From the NCBI RefSeq assembly GCF_004363655.1, contig NZ_SNZH01000002.1:124001-188000 (forward strand): DNA of 64,000 bases, written 5' to 3'. Each line of letters starts with the position of its first letter. Within the stretch, counting starts at the first letter, position 1. The position numbers and the translations under genes were made by a program. Of the stretch, positions 42,152 to 51,507 are shown one piece after another. This DNA is from Tahibacter aquaticus (GTDB lineage Bacteria; Pseudomonadota; Gammaproteobacteria; Xanthomonadales; Rhodanobacteraceae). The notes below the pieces were generated by a model. It saw nothing but the letters and a program-made list of their open reading frames with translations. It made no database searches and was not told the origin of the DNA.

Positions 42152-44221
42152 TTACTTCTTGACTTCTTGCGTATGTGACTTCAGCGCCTCGGCCAGTCCC
42201 GGTACATTGGCACTGCCTTCGGGCACGCTGATGCTCGATCCCTTGAAGTCCTCGCCGATCGGCTGGGCGCGGCCACCCAGGCACTGCGACAGGAAACCCT
42301 CGGCCACCGCATTGAACGCCTTGTTGTTGGCCGGCCGCGCGAAGCCGTGGCCTTCGTCGGGGAACAGTACATAGGTGACCGGGATGTTCTTGGCCTTCAT
42401 CGCCTTGACGATCTGGTCGCTTTCGTCCTGCTTGACCCGCGGATCGTTGGCGCCCTGGCCGATCAGCAGCGGCTTCCTGATCGCATCGACACGGCTCAGC
42501 GGCGAGCGTTCCGCCAGCAGCTTCTTGCCGTCTTCGGTACGCGGATCACCGACGCGCTTGGCGAACTGTTCGAAGAACGCCGCCCAGTACGGCGGAATCG
42601 TCGAGAGCAAGGTGTTGAGGTTGGACGGGCCGACGATATCCACGCCGCACTTGAACGTATCCGGCGTGAAAGTGACGCCGACCAGGGTGGCATAGCCGCC
42701 GTAGCTGCCGCCCATGATGGCGACATCGTCCTTGCGGGTGACACCGCTCTTGACCGCCCAGTCGACCGCATCGAGCAGATCGTCGTGCATGGACTTGGCC
42801 CACTGCAGATCGGCCTTGCCGACGAAGTTCTTGCCGAAGCCCGTCGAGCCGCGGTAGTTCACGCTGAGCACCGCATAGCCGCGGTTGGCCAGCCACTGGT
42901 GATTGCCGTTGTAGCCGTAGCCGTCGCGCGCCCAGGGTCCGCCATGCACCAGCAGCACCAGCGGCACCGGCTTGTCGGCCTTGCCGTCGTTGTTCGCGTC
43001 GGCGCCCTTGGGCAGGCTCAGATAGCTCACCAGTTCCAGGCCGTCGCGCGCCTTGATCGCCTGCGGCCACATCGGCACCAGCGGCTTGCCTTCCAGTGCC
43101 GGGCGCGCGGAAAACAGCTTGGTCAGCTTGCCACCCGGGCCGGCCGTACGGTCGTAGCGGTAGTAAACCGCCGGCGTTTCCGCAGCCGAATACGCCACGA
43201 TCCAGGTCTTGTCGTCCAGCGTGCGCGTGCTCACCCAGGCCGTGCCCGGCCCGATGCCGCGCAGGGTTTCCAGATCCTTGGCAATGGCCGGGTCCAGCAC
43301 CTTCCATTCGGGCTTCTGGTAATCCACCAGCACGGCCTGGGCCACGCCGCTACGCGGATCGGCCAGCAGCGTCGTACCGATGTCGGCGCGCTTGTCTTCG
43401 GCGATCAGGGTCTTCTTGCCGCTGGCGTCGACGCCGTACAGGGCCGACGTATCGCGCTGGCGCGAGTCGGCCAGGTAGCGCTGCTTGCCGTCGGTGGTAT
43501 AGCCCAGCAGCGAGGTGGTGAGGCTGTCGGAGAACGGAATCTCCTCGCTCTTCTTCCAGCCACCCTTGCCGTCGGGTTCCAGCACGTCGGTGCCGCCGTC
43601 GGCGCGCGACTTCTGCGCCAGGCGCACCTTGAAATCCGCATCGGTCAGATAGCCGGCGATTTCCTGCTCGTTCTTCTGCACCAGTTCGCGCTTGCCGTCG
43701 GCGAGACTCACTTTGTAGATGTCATGCCATTTCGCATCGCGGTCGTTCATGCCCACTAGCACGTGGTCGGGATGCAGATGGCTGGCCTGTTCGAACTGGG
43801 CGCGGGTCTTGGGATAGGGCGACAGATCGCGCCTGGTGCCGCTGGCCAGGTCGACGGAGAACAGATGAAAATCCTCGTCGCCGCCGGTGTCGCGCAGGTA
43901 CAGCAAGGTACCGCTGCGGTAGCTCCAGAAATACTGACGGATGCCGCGCGCCTTGTCGTCGGTGATGGCCTTGGCCTTGGCCAGGTCGTCCGCCGGCGCC
44001 ACCCAGATATTCAGCACGCCATCCAGCGGCGCTACCCAGCTCAGGTACTTGCCGTCGGGGCTCATCTGCACCGAGGCCTTTTCCGGATTGCCGAACAGGG
44101 CGTCGCGGGAAATCAGCTCGACGGCAGCAGCGGGGGAAGCCGCCGCCGGCGCGGTTTCCGCCGCGGCCGTCTGCAGGCCGGCGGCAATCGCGGCGGCGAG
44201 GATCAATTGGGACAAATGCAT
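42152..44221 (-). CDS. S9 family prolyl oligopeptidase-like peptidase, exported
   Basis: This is a 689-residue serine peptidase of the dipeptidyl/acylaminoacyl peptidase group. A signal peptide (MHLSQLILAAAIAAGLQTAAA) precedes a beta-propeller domain (about 35-420) with MSPDGKYLSWVAPLDGVLNIWVA, and an alpha/beta hydrolase domain at 430-680. The catalytic Ser lies in IMGGSYGGYATL, the Asp in GANDPRVKQDE, and the His in PDEGHGFARP. It should trim peptides in the periplasm or outside the cell. It is alone on the minus strand and divergent from aroE. Confidence 0.95.
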   Translation of the reverse strand: MHLSQLILAAAIAAGLQTAAAETAPAAASPAAAVELISRDALFGNPEKASVQMSPDGKYLSWVAPLDGVLNIWVAPADDLAKAKAITDDKARGIRQYFWSYRSGTLLYLRDTGGDEDFHLFSVDLASGTRRDLSPYPKTRAQFEQASHLHPDHVLVGMNDRDAKWHDIYKVSLADGKRELVQKNEQEIAGYLTDADFKVRLAQKSRADGGTDVLEPDGKGGWKKSEEIPFSDSLTTSLLGYTTDGKQRYLADSRQRDTSALYGVDASGKKTLIAEDKRADIGTTLLADPRSGVAQAVLVDYQKPEWKVLDPAIAKDLETLRGIGPGTAWVSTRTLDDKTWIVAYSAAETPAVYYRYDRTAGPGGKLTKLFSARPALEGKPLVPMWPQAIKARDGLELVSYLSLPKGADANNDGKADKPVPLVLLVHGGPWARDGYGYNGNHQWLANRGYAVLSVNYRGSTGFGKNFVGKADLQWAKSMHDDLLDAVDWAVKSGVTRKDDVAIMGGSYGGYATLVGVTFTPDTFKCGVDIVGPSNLNTLLSTIPPYWAAFFEQFAKRVGDPRTEDGKKLLAERSPLSRVDAIRKPLLIGQGANDPRVKQDESDQIVKAMKAKNIPVTYVLFPDEGHGFARPANNKAFNAVAEGFLSQCLGGRAQPIGEDFKGSSISVPEGSANVPGLAEALKSHTQEVKK

Positions 44222-44421
44222 AGGTGTGCTCGCTGGGCTCAGGGAGGCACAGCGTCACTGGTATCGGTGCACAAGGCAATCGCCGCCCGTCATGCATACG
44301 CGCCGGCATGCGTACAGCGCCGCCCCACCATGCAGGAGCAGCAGCGCCGCACCAGGGCGGCCCCGCCAGCCGGCACGCGCCGCTGCCACGTACAATCGGC
44401 GCAACGCCGCAGGAGACCCCC

Positions 44422-45264
44422 ATGAGCGAAACCTCGCACCGCCACGCCGTGTTCGGCCATCCCATCAGTCATTCGCTGTCGCCGGTCATCCATCGCCGCT
44501 TCGCCCAGCAGACCGGGGTAAGCCTGAGCTATACCGCAATCGATGCACCGGCGGAGACCTTTGCCGAGCAGCTCGCCGCATTCCGCGAGCAGGGCGGCGG
44601 CGGCGCCAATGTCACCCTGCCGTTGAAAACGCTGGCCTTCGAACGCTGCGCCCAGGTGTCCGACTACGCCGCGCGCAGCGGTGTGGTGAATACCCTGGAA
44701 GCGCTGCCCGGCGGCGGCTGGCGCGGCCACAACACCGACGGCGCCGGGCTTGTCGTCGACCTGACCGAACGCCACCAGCAGGACATCCGCGAACGCGACG
44801 TGCTGATCCTCGGCGCCGGCGGCGCAGCCCAGGGTGTTGCCTTCGCCCTGCTCGACGCGGGCGTGCGCTCGCTCACCATCGCCAACCGCCATGCGGAACG
44901 CGCCGACGCCCTGGCCGACCGCATCGGCCAGCCCGGCCGCGTGCATGTGCGCTACTGGAACGACCTGGCCAGCCTGGGCGCCTGGGACTTCATCATCAAC
45001 GCCACCTCGGCCGGCGTGCAGGGCGCTTCCATCGATCTGCCCTTCGCCATCGTCGCGCCGCGCGCGCTGTGCTACGACCTGTCCTACGGCCGCGCCGCCA
45101 CGGGCTTCCTGGCCTGGGCCCGCACCGCTCCCGCGGCGCATGTGTTCGACGGCCTGGGCATGCTGGTGGAACAGGCCGCCGAAGCATTCGAGATCTGGCA
45201 CGGCCGGCGCCCGGATACCGAAGCCGTCTACGCCGAACTGCGCCAGCAGCTGGACGCCGCGTGA
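44422..45264 (+). CDS. aroE: shikimate dehydrogenase
   Basis: AroE reduces 3-dehydroshikimate with NADPH in aromatic amino-acid synthesis. The 280-residue protein shows the shikimate-binding motifs VFGHPISHSLSPVIH and NVTLPLKTLAF (catalytic Lys), the HNTDGAGLV Asp, the NADP loop ILGAGGAAQGVAFALL with ANRHAERA, and INATSAGVQG near the end. The ATG at 44422 follows AGGAGACC. Its stop overlaps the GTG of the next gene (GTGA). Confidence 0.96.
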   Translation: MSETSHRHAVFGHPISHSLSPVIHRRFAQQTGVSLSYTAIDAPAETFAEQLAAFREQGGGGANVTLPLKTLAFERCAQVSDYAARSGVVNTLEALPGGGWRGHNTDGAGLVVDLTERHQQDIRERDVLILGAGGAAQGVAFALLDAGVRSLTIANRHAERADALADRIGQPGRVHVRYWNDLASLGAWDFIINATSAGVQGASIDLPFAIVAPRALCYDLSYGRAATGFLAWARTAPAAHVFDGLGMLVEQAAEAFEIWHGRRPDTEAVYAELRQQLDAA

Positions 45265-45554
45265 GCGCGTTGCAGTTCGATGCGGCGCGCGGGCGCTACA
45301 CCTGCCGCGCCGGCTGCGGCGCCTGCTGCATCGCCTTGTCGATTTCCTCGCCGATACCCGGCATGCCCCAGGGCAAGCCGGCCGGCGTGCGCTGTGTGCA
45401 GCTCGACGATCAGTTGCGCTGCCGCGTCTTCGGCCAGCCGGAGCGGCCCGAGATCTGTGGACGCCTGCGGCCTTCGCCGTCGATGTGCGGCGACGACCGC
45501 GACGAGGCCATGCGCTACCTCACCGAACTGGACCTGGCGACGCGGCCGGGCTGA
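45261..45554 (+). CDS. YkgJ family cysteine-cluster protein
   Basis: This is a 97-residue protein with a Cys pattern of the YkgJ family: YTCRAGCGACCIALSI near the N-terminus, then VRCVQLDDQLRCRVF and EICGRLRPSPSMCG. These Cys probably bind zinc or an iron-sulfur cluster. It starts with GTG at 45261, overlapping the aroE stop in GTGA. The exact role of the family is not known. Confidence 0.88.
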   Translation: MSALQFDAARGRYTCRAGCGACCIALSISSPIPGMPQGKPAGVRCVQLDDQLRCRVFGQPERPEICGRLRPSPSMCGDDRDEAMRYLTELDLATRPG

Positions 45555-45893
45555 TTCGTACGCGACGGCGCGAATTCCGATCGCCGCGCAAGCTGCCCTG
45601 GTGGCCTACCGGATGATTCGATAGCAGCTGGCTCGTCCTGGCCGCACAGGACTTGCTGCTCACTCGGCGAATAGCTGGGCTAGTGGCGTCGTTCCGCAGC
45701 GGCGTCCTGCACGACCAGTCCGACCCGATCCCTCTGCCGATTCATCCGGTACAGGCCACTCGGTTGAATCCAATCGCGTTCATCGACGCATCCAAGCCTT
45801 CGACACCGCCGTTGCGCGGTCCACCCAGGCTTCTACCAACCCAGCCGACGGGTCGTCTCTCGCCATGGAGCGATCGGTCCAGGAGTGCAGTCG
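45555..45893. other. gene-free spacer before the serine hydrolase gene
   Basis: About 340 bp with no protein-like frame that has a ribosome binding site, no clear hairpin with a T run and no repeat that I could find. It probably holds the promoter of the serine hydrolase gene. Confidence 0.35.
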
Positions 45894-47396
45894 ATGAAAC
45901 CCGTTCAACCGACCACGTTGTCCAATTCCCGCCAACGCGGTCTGCGCGCCGCACTCGCGCTGACCGTCTCCTTCTGCGCCGCCTGCGCAATCGCCAGCCC
46001 CAAGGCGACGCTGCCGGACACACCGGACGGCAAGCTCGGCGCCACACTGATCGAGCACGTGAACACCGACAGCCCCGAACAGATCCGTAGCTGGGCGCCG
46101 ACGATCCTGTCGCCGGCCATGGATGCCACCGAACAGGCGGTGTTCGTGACCAGCCTGGCCGAGGCGGTACGCGACAGCGGCGGCGTAGACCTGACCGACG
46201 CGCACGACCAGCGCGGCATGCTCATCCTGACCGTGAAGGCGCATCGCGGCGGACGCCTGGCCGTGTTCGTGCTCGGCGGCGATGCATCGCATCCTGGCCG
46301 CTTCGCGCACGCGGAGATGGTGCCGATGGACGATCCGTCGCTCTACGCCGACTGGCCGAAGGCCGCCGTCTCGCGCGACGAACTCAAGCGCCTGGTCCAC
46401 GCCACGCTGGACAAGCTCGTGCGCACGAACGATTTCTCCGGTTGCCTGACCGTCGCGCACGGCAGCGAAACCGTGATCGACGAATGCCGCGGCCTGGCCG
46501 AGCGGCGCTTCGGCGTGCCGATCGACCGTCAGACCAAGTTCCACATTGGCTCGATGGACAAGATGTTCACCGCCGTGGCCATCGCCCAGCTCGTCGAATC
46601 CGGCAAGTTGTCGTGGGACGACACGCTCGCGCAGCGGGTACCCGAATACCCCGATCACGAAGCGGCGAAGAAGATCACCGTGTGGCAACTGCTGCACCAC
46701 ACGGCGGGGCTGGGCGATTTCTTCGTTCCCGAGTTCTTTCAGCAGCGCGAAAAGTTCGTCAACCCGGCCGACTATCTCGACCTCATTGCGCGCCAGCCCA
46801 AGGTGAGCGACCCGGGCAAGGACTGGAACTACAGCAACGCCGGCTATGTCCTGCTCGGCCGCATCATCGAGAACGTCTCGCGCGAAAACTATTTCGACTA
46901 CATCGGACGCCACGTGTTCACCCGGGCCGGCATGGATGCGAGCGGATTCGACACTCTCGACGACGTCACCCCGAAACTGGCGGTCGGCTATTTCCGCGCG
47001 GGGCTGTTCTCCAGCGAGTGGAAGGCGGACTGGATGAAAATCCCGTTCAAGGGCGGCCCGGCCGGCGGCGGCTACTCGAACAATGCTGACCTGTTGCGCT
47101 TCGCCAGGGCGCTGCGCGCGGGCAAGCTGGTCAAGCCGGCAACGTTGGCGAAGATGTTCGACGATGCCGTGCCGGCCGGTCCCGGCGGCTATGCGGCAGG
47201 TTTCGGCGAACGCGTCTCCCACGGCCGCCACGTTCGCGGGCATGCCGGCGGCATCGAGGGCACGGACGCGAACCTGGCGATGGTCTGGGAGAGCAACGCC
47301 GACGTCGTACTGACCAGCAACCAAGGGCCGGGACGGGCATGGCTGCTCGCCGAACGCATCGCCGACCTGCTCGCCGCCGAAGGCGCCAAGCGCTGA
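45894..47396 (+). CDS. serine hydrolase, class C beta-lactamase/D-Ala-D-Ala carboxypeptidase family
   Basis: This is a 500-residue exported protein with signal peptide ending ACAIAS. An N-terminal part (about 30-165) of unknown fold precedes the penicillin-binding-like domain. The catalytic SxxK is Ser-Met-Asp-Lys in HIGSMDKMFTAV, the YxN motif is WNYSNAGYVLLG, and the third motif is HAG in RGHAGGIEG. These three motifs show a complete active site. Members may be esterases, peptidases or lactamases; nothing here tells which. The ATG follows CAGGAG. The next gene is 60 bp downstream. Confidence 0.92.
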   Translation: MKPVQPTTLSNSRQRGLRAALALTVSFCAACAIASPKATLPDTPDGKLGATLIEHVNTDSPEQIRSWAPTILSPAMDATEQAVFVTSLAEAVRDSGGVDLTDAHDQRGMLILTVKAHRGGRLAVFVLGGDASHPGRFAHAEMVPMDDPSLYADWPKAAVSRDELKRLVHATLDKLVRTNDFSGCLTVAHGSETVIDECRGLAERRFGVPIDRQTKFHIGSMDKMFTAVAIAQLVESGKLSWDDTLAQRVPEYPDHEAAKKITVWQLLHHTAGLGDFFVPEFFQQREKFVNPADYLDLIARQPKVSDPGKDWNYSNAGYVLLGRIIENVSRENYFDYIGRHVFTRAGMDASGFDTLDDVTPKLAVGYFRAGLFSSEWKADWMKIPFKGGPAGGGYSNNADLLRFARALRAGKLVKPATLAKMFDDAVPAGPGGYAAGFGERVSHGRHVRGHAGGIEGTDANLAMVWESNADVVLTSNQGPGRAWLLAERIADLLAAEGAKR

Positions 47397-47456
47397 AGGC
47401 GCGCGTCGCCTGGCCGCTCATTCACTTCTCAACGCGATCCGCTCTGGAGCGAAATC

Positions 47457-47828
47457 ATGGAATTCATCTTCATTCCCCTCATCGTGCTGACCGCGCCCGT
47501 GCTGATCGTCCTGATCACGCTCGGTTACCGCGACCGGCAGACGCAGGCGCGCTATCGCACCCTGCTGCAACTGGCCGACAAGGGCGTGGAACTGCCGCCG
47601 CAACTGCTCGTGGAATCGCAGCCGGGCGACGTGGAACGACGACGCGCGCTGGTGCTGATCGGCGGCGGCCTCGGCGTGATGACAATGTTTCTCGCCTTGC
47701 CGGGCCAGTTCGACGGCAACGGCATGTACGTCAGCCAGCTCTGGGGCCTGGGCCTGCTGCCGCTGATGACGGGTCTGGGCTATCTCGCGAGCTGGTGGTT
47801 CAACCGGCGCGAGCGCGCGCGTGGCTGA
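47457..47828 (+). CDS. DUF6249-like membrane protein
   Basis: This is a 123-residue protein with an N-terminal transmembrane helix (FIFIPLIVLTAPVLIVLITLG), a short cytoplasmic part (YRDRQTQARYRTLLQLADKG), and two more hydrophobic segments in the C-terminal half (LVLIGGGLGVMTMFLAL and LWGLGLLPLMTGLGYLA). This matches proteins of the DUF6249 type often next to ECF sigma genes. It starts behind GGAGC and overlaps the sigma gene by 8 bp (GTGGCTGA). A regulatory role with the sigma factor is inferred. Confidence 0.82.
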   Translation: MEFIFIPLIVLTAPVLIVLITLGYRDRQTQARYRTLLQLADKGVELPPQLLVESQPGDVERRRALVLIGGGLGVMTMFLALPGQFDGNGMYVSQLWGLGLLPLMTGLGYLASWWFNRRERARG

Positions 47829-48390
47829 CAGCGCCGCCGAAGCGAGCGTCGATCGGGCCTTGGTCGCGCGTGTCCTGCTGAACGACGACCGGCGCGCATT
47901 CGAGCAGCTGATGCGCAGGCACCAGGGCATGGTGCGCGCTCAGCTGCGCCGGCTGCTGCATGGCGACGAGGCGGCGGCCGACGACATCGCTCAGGAAGTC
48001 TTCCTGCTGGCGTGGCGGAAGCTGGACCAGTTCCGTGGCGATGCGGCATTCCGCACGTGGCTGTATCGCATCGCATGGTCTTGTTTTCTGCAGGTACAGC
48101 GCAGGAAACCGGAGCGTGCCGAGGACGCCGACGAAGTGGAACCACCGGCCGCGCCGGCTTATCCGGCCGACCTGCAACTGGACTTCGAGCGCGCCCTGCA
48201 CCGCCTGTCCGACGCCGAGCAAGCCGTGCTGCTGCATTGCGTGCAACTGGGCCTGAGTCACGAAGAAGCCGCCTTCGTACTGGCCATGCCACTGGGCACG
48301 GTGAAAACCCACGCGACCCGCGGCAAGGCGAAACTGAAAACATGGTTAGCGGCGTGGCAGAGCGAAACGGCACAGGAGAATCCGGCATGA
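47821..48390 (+). CDS. ECF-type RNA polymerase sigma factor
   Basis: This is a 189-residue sigma factor with regions 2 and 4. Region 2: FEQLMRRHQGMVRAQLRRLL, then DDIAQEVFLLAWRKLDQFRGDAAFRTWLYRIAW. Region 4: LHRLSDAEQAVLLHCVQLGLSHEEAAFVLAMPLGTVKTHATRGKAKLK. The start is GTG at 47821 and overlaps the DUF6249 gene; the stop overlaps the next gene in ATGA. The three genes form one coupled unit. Confidence 0.92.
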   Translation: MADSAAEASVDRALVARVLLNDDRRAFEQLMRRHQGMVRAQLRRLLHGDEAAADDIAQEVFLLAWRKLDQFRGDAAFRTWLYRIAWSCFLQVQRRKPERAEDADEVEPPAAPAYPADLQLDFERALHRLSDAEQAVLLHCVQLGLSHEEAAFVLAMPLGTVKTHATRGKAKLKTWLAAWQSETAQENPA

Positions 48391-48713
48391 CCCATTCCCA
48401 CCAAGACGACGCGGTCGACGCGCTGCTGCAGCGGCAGTTCGAAGGCGCAGTGCCCGACGACGGCTTCTGCGACCGCGTGATGCCGCACCTGCCCGCACGC
48501 CCGCGCCGCCGCGCATGGCCGCTGTGGAGCGGCATCGCGGCCGGAATCGCCGCGTGCGCACTGAGCCTGTCGTCCACGCCCATGTTTCACCTCGGCTGGC
48601 ACGACTGGGCCGGCGGCGAATTGTCGGCGCCAGCGATCGCCCTTTTGCTTGCGCTGGCCGGCATGTCGCTGCTGGCCATGTGCTGGAGCCTGGCGGAGGC
48701 CGATGGTTGCTGA
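48387..48713 (+). CDS. small membrane protein, anti-sigma candidate
   Basis: This is a 108-residue protein with an N-terminal cytoplasmic part (MTHSHQDDAVDALLQRQFEGAVPDDGF) and two hydrophobic helices (LWSGIAAGIAACALSLSS and PAIALLLALAGMSLLAMCWSL). It overlaps the sigma factor by four bases, which is the usual position of an anti-sigma factor. No zinc motif is present. Anti-sigma function is likely but rests on position. Confidence 0.78.
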   Translation: MTHSHQDDAVDALLQRQFEGAVPDDGFCDRVMPHLPARPRRRAWPLWSGIAAGIAACALSLSSTPMFHLGWHDWAGGELSAPAIALLLALAGMSLLAMCWSLAEADGC

Positions 48714-48774
48714 GCAGTGCCGTAGCTGTGCGCCTTGGAGCGGACGCGACCGGCGTCCGCTCACCGCAACACGC

Positions 48775-48800
48775 GGCGCCGGCGGCGCCGGCGGCGCCGC
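48775..48800. repeat. short GC tandem repeat
   Basis: Almost three copies of the 9-base unit GGCGCCGGC lie in the 206-bp spacer between convergent genes. The units are self-complementary and could form a hairpin. A T/A-rich patch follows at 48850-48890. Confidence 0.55.
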
Positions 48801-48919
48801 AGCGTGCCGTCGATCGGTCGGCCGGTTCCCGCAATGGTCCAACGGTGCCATTTTGTAGAATATTGCAGGGCTGGAAAAATCTACTGTACCGCCCGCGCCG
48901 GATTGGCCGGGTGGCGCGC

Positions 48920-49450
48920 TCAGGCCCGCAGGTAGTCGTTCTTCAGTTCGACGTATTTCTCGGCCGAGTAGTACAGCCGCTTGATTTCCTCGTCCGACAG
49001 CTTGCGTGCAAAGCGCGCCGGATTGCCCAGCCACAGCTCGCCTTCGCCGACCACTTTACCCGGCGCTACCACCGCGCCGGCACCGACGAAGCCGTGCCGG
49101 CGCACAACGGCGCCGTCGAGAATGGTCGCATGCATGCCGATCAGGCAGGCGTCCTCAATGGTGCAGGCGTGGATCACGGCGGCATGGCCCAGGGTCACGT
49201 CGTCGCCGATATGCGTGGGGAACCCGCCCGGCGTATACGGCCCGTCGTGGGTCACATGGATGATGCTGCCGTCCTGGATATTCGTGCGCGCGCCGATGCG
49301 GATCCTGTGTACGTCGCCGCGGATCACCGCGCAGGGCCAGATCGAACTGTCCGCGCCGATCTGCACATCGCCGATGACGACCGCGGCCGGATCGACATAG
49401 GCCGTCTCGGCAACGACAGGGTGGATACCGCGGTAGGGACGCAGGTGCAT
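48920..49450 (-). CDS. gamma-carbonic anhydrase family protein
   Basis: This is a 176-residue left-handed beta-helix protein with hexapeptide repeats (GDVQIG, DSSIWPCAVIRGDVHRIRIG, VTLGHAAVIHACTIED). The zinc-binding His residues lie in IIHVTHDG and in LGHAAVIHAC, as in gamma-carbonic anhydrases of the YrdA/PaaY type. Many of these show weak or redox-controlled carbonic anhydrase activity. The ATG at 49450 gives the usual MHLRPYRGIHP start. Confidence 0.92.
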   Translation of the reverse strand: MHLRPYRGIHPVVAETAYVDPAAVVIGDVQIGADSSIWPCAVIRGDVHRIRIGARTNIQDGSIIHVTHDGPYTPGGFPTHIGDDVTLGHAAVIHACTIEDACLIGMHATILDGAVVRRHGFVGAGAVVAPGKVVGEGELWLGNPARFARKLSDEEIKRLYYSAEKYVELKNDYLRA

Positions 49451-50259
49451 GGGCGGAAAACCGGTAGGGACAGTAGGGTGAGGGTAGCCGGATGACGGCG
49501 TTGCGCCAACGGCACGCCCCGGCTGGATGAATCGGAAGAGGGATCGTAGCGCCGGGCCGGACGTGCTGCGGTGCACTCATTCACTACGCGCCGGTGGGGT
49601 CGGCGGATCGGTGCGGTCCGACCTTGTGCGGCCGCCGCGGCAATAGCGAACCGGCGCCTGCCGCAGCGCCTCTGCGGCCGCTGTACAGATCTTGCAGGCT
49701 GCCGCTCCATCCGGCACCGCCCTCCAAATTTCCCGCTTGCGCAAGCGCCAGTCCGCGCGGCGGACTTCTGCGACAGAATCGGCGCTGCGCCAGGCAGCGG
49801 AACGGACCGGCAGCGGTAGATTGAACAAGGCCGCAAAGACCGGCGCTGCACCACCTCGACAGCGAGCCGGCAAGCCTCAGCAGAATCGCGCACATCGTCA
49901 CAGCGGGGCTGCCGCAGCAACCCGCGGGAGGCTTTCGCGGGGCGTCATATCGCCGGCCGGGCAAGCCGGGGTGGAAGAGGCAGAAAGCCGCTGTTCCGAC
50001 CCTCTTCTTCGCCAGGCGGTCGCCGCGGTCGTGAACCGTGCAAACGAGAAATTGCCTCATTTGTGATCAAAATTGCGTCGCGCGCTTAACCGGACATTTA
50101 CTTGATGCTGCATTAGCGCAAATGTAGTATCTGGCCTTCGACAGGCCGGGCTGCAGCACATTCGTTGACGCACGCTTCGGTGCCGGATCCGGCACGACAG
50201 CGACGCAGCCAACCGATGATGTTCGCCGTGCCGCCGCGGATGCGCGAACGAGGACTGCC
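49451..50259. other. gene-free stretch of about 0.8 kb
   Basis: No convincing gene is visible. Several open frames of 80-160 codons cross the region on both strands, but they lack ribosome binding sites, overlap one another and have protein-unlike composition (rich in Arg, Pro, Cys and Gly). The part 50030-50130 is more AT-rich, and may hold the promoter of the DUF455 gene; a TGTGATCAAAA stretch at 50060-50070 resembles a CRP/Clp half site. This stretch marks the border of the accessory region to the right. Confidence 0.4.
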
Positions 50260-51507
50260 ATGACGGCGCTTGAATCCTGCACGCTGAGCCAGACACGTAG
50301 GTCGCTTTCCGCGCTGGCTTATTTCCTCCGGCGGCTGCTTCGCTTCGAATCCGCCTGGGTGCTGCATATCGCGCGGTTCGAGGACAAAGTCACGCTAGGC
50401 CTCGCGCTCGGCTTTTCCGGCCAGATGCTGGATTTCGTCGCCCTGCGGCAGCGGGAACTGGGTAGCGCCGCGGACGGCGAATGGGTAACCCGCTCGGGCA
50501 GAACCCTGGCCACCTTCGATGCGCAGGCCGACACCGTCGCACTGACCGGGATCGCCGCTTTCGTTGTCGGCGCCAATCGCGAACTTGGCCAGACCGTGGC
50601 CTGGCTGCGCACGTGCATAGACCCCCTGTACGACCAGCCAACGCTCTGGGCGCTCGACTGCGTGACGCGCCTGCTCGAGGAAAAATCCGCGATGCTGGCG
50701 ACACGCGGCTGGCACGGCGGCCATTGCGATTGCCGGCTGCTGACCGACGACCACGCGCCGGCCGCGCTGCGGCAACAAGACCGCTGTCCGCCGCTGCTGG
50801 ACCAGCCGCGCCGGCCGCAGGAACTCCAGCTCGGCGACGCGGAAACCCCGGGCCCGGCGGTGCTTGTACAGAGCGAAGCCGGGCAGCGCCAGCTGGTGCA
50901 CTACATCTACTCCGAGATCGAAGTCGCAGCGGCGGAAACCTGCGCGCGCAATATCGCCGAATTCGGCGACGGCATGCCGTTGCAGTTTGTACTGGACATG
51001 GCCCGGCAGTGCGCCGACGAAGCCCGTCACGCGGTCATGGCCGAGCAGATGCTCGCCCACTACGGCGGCTGGCTGGGCGAGTTCAACTACCGCAACCGAA
51101 TCTGGAATGCCTATATCAAGGGCGAATCGCTAGCCGAGCGGCTGGCGATAGAACAGGTCATCGGCGAGGGCAACGGACTGGACATGAGCGCGCATTGCAT
51201 GGACCTGTTCAAGCAGCACGGCCTCGACCGGCTGCTGCGCTATTACGAGTTTCTCCAGGCCGACGAAATCGGTCACTGCGCCTTCGGCAACCGCTGGATA
51301 CGCTACTTGGTCGATGGCGACGAACAGCGTTTCACCGATGTCGTCGCATCGGCCGCGCGCAAGACCGGCAGCGGCGTTCCGGGCTATGCGCCGGTCTGCG
51401 TCGAGACCCGCCGTGCCGCCGGATTTTCCGAGCAGTTCATTGCGCAGCAGCTGCTCAAGGGTGCGGCTGGCGAAACCGCGTCCCGCGCAGGCCTGCCAGG
51501 GCCATGA
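50260..51507 (+). CDS. DUF455-type ferritin-like protein
   Basis: This is a 415-residue protein. Its C-terminal two thirds form a ferritin-like four-helix bundle with the expected metal ligands: SEIEVAAAETCARNIAEFG (Glu pair), CADEARHAVMAEQML (ExxH), AIEQVIGEGNGLDMS, and LQADEIGHCAFGNRWI (ExxH). This is the DUF455 pattern, a likely diiron or metal-binding centre. The N-terminal 200 residues are helical and without recognisable motif. The ATG follows CGAGGAC. Function of the family is not known; oxygenase-type chemistry is possible. Confidence 0.82.
   Translation: MTALESCTLSQTRRSLSALAYFLRRLLRFESAWVLHIARFEDKVTLGLALGFSGQMLDFVALRQRELGSAADGEWVTRSGRTLATFDAQADTVALTGIAAFVVGANRELGQTVAWLRTCIDPLYDQPTLWALDCVTRLLEEKSAMLATRGWHGGHCDCRLLTDDHAPAALRQQDRCPPLLDQPRRPQELQLGDAETPGPAVLVQSEAGQRQLVHYIYSEIEVAAAETCARNIAEFGDGMPLQFVLDMARQCADEARHAVMAEQMLAHYGGWLGEFNYRNRIWNAYIKGESLAERLAIEQVIGEGNGLDMSAHCMDLFKQHGLDRLLRYYEFLQADEIGHCAFGNRWIRYLVDGDEQRFTDVVASAARKTGSGVPGYAPVCVETRRAAGFSEQFIAQQLLKGAAGETASRAGLPGP

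Noticed and set aside
48850-48890. AT-rich patch with promoter-like TAGAAT and short inverted ends
   Set aside because: It lies between convergent genes and has no good -35 box; an unseen small RNA is possible but not supported.
49571-50066. Overlapping open frames on both strands
   Set aside because: No ribosome binding site, conflicting frames, composition rich in Arg, Cys and Pro; treated as noncoding.
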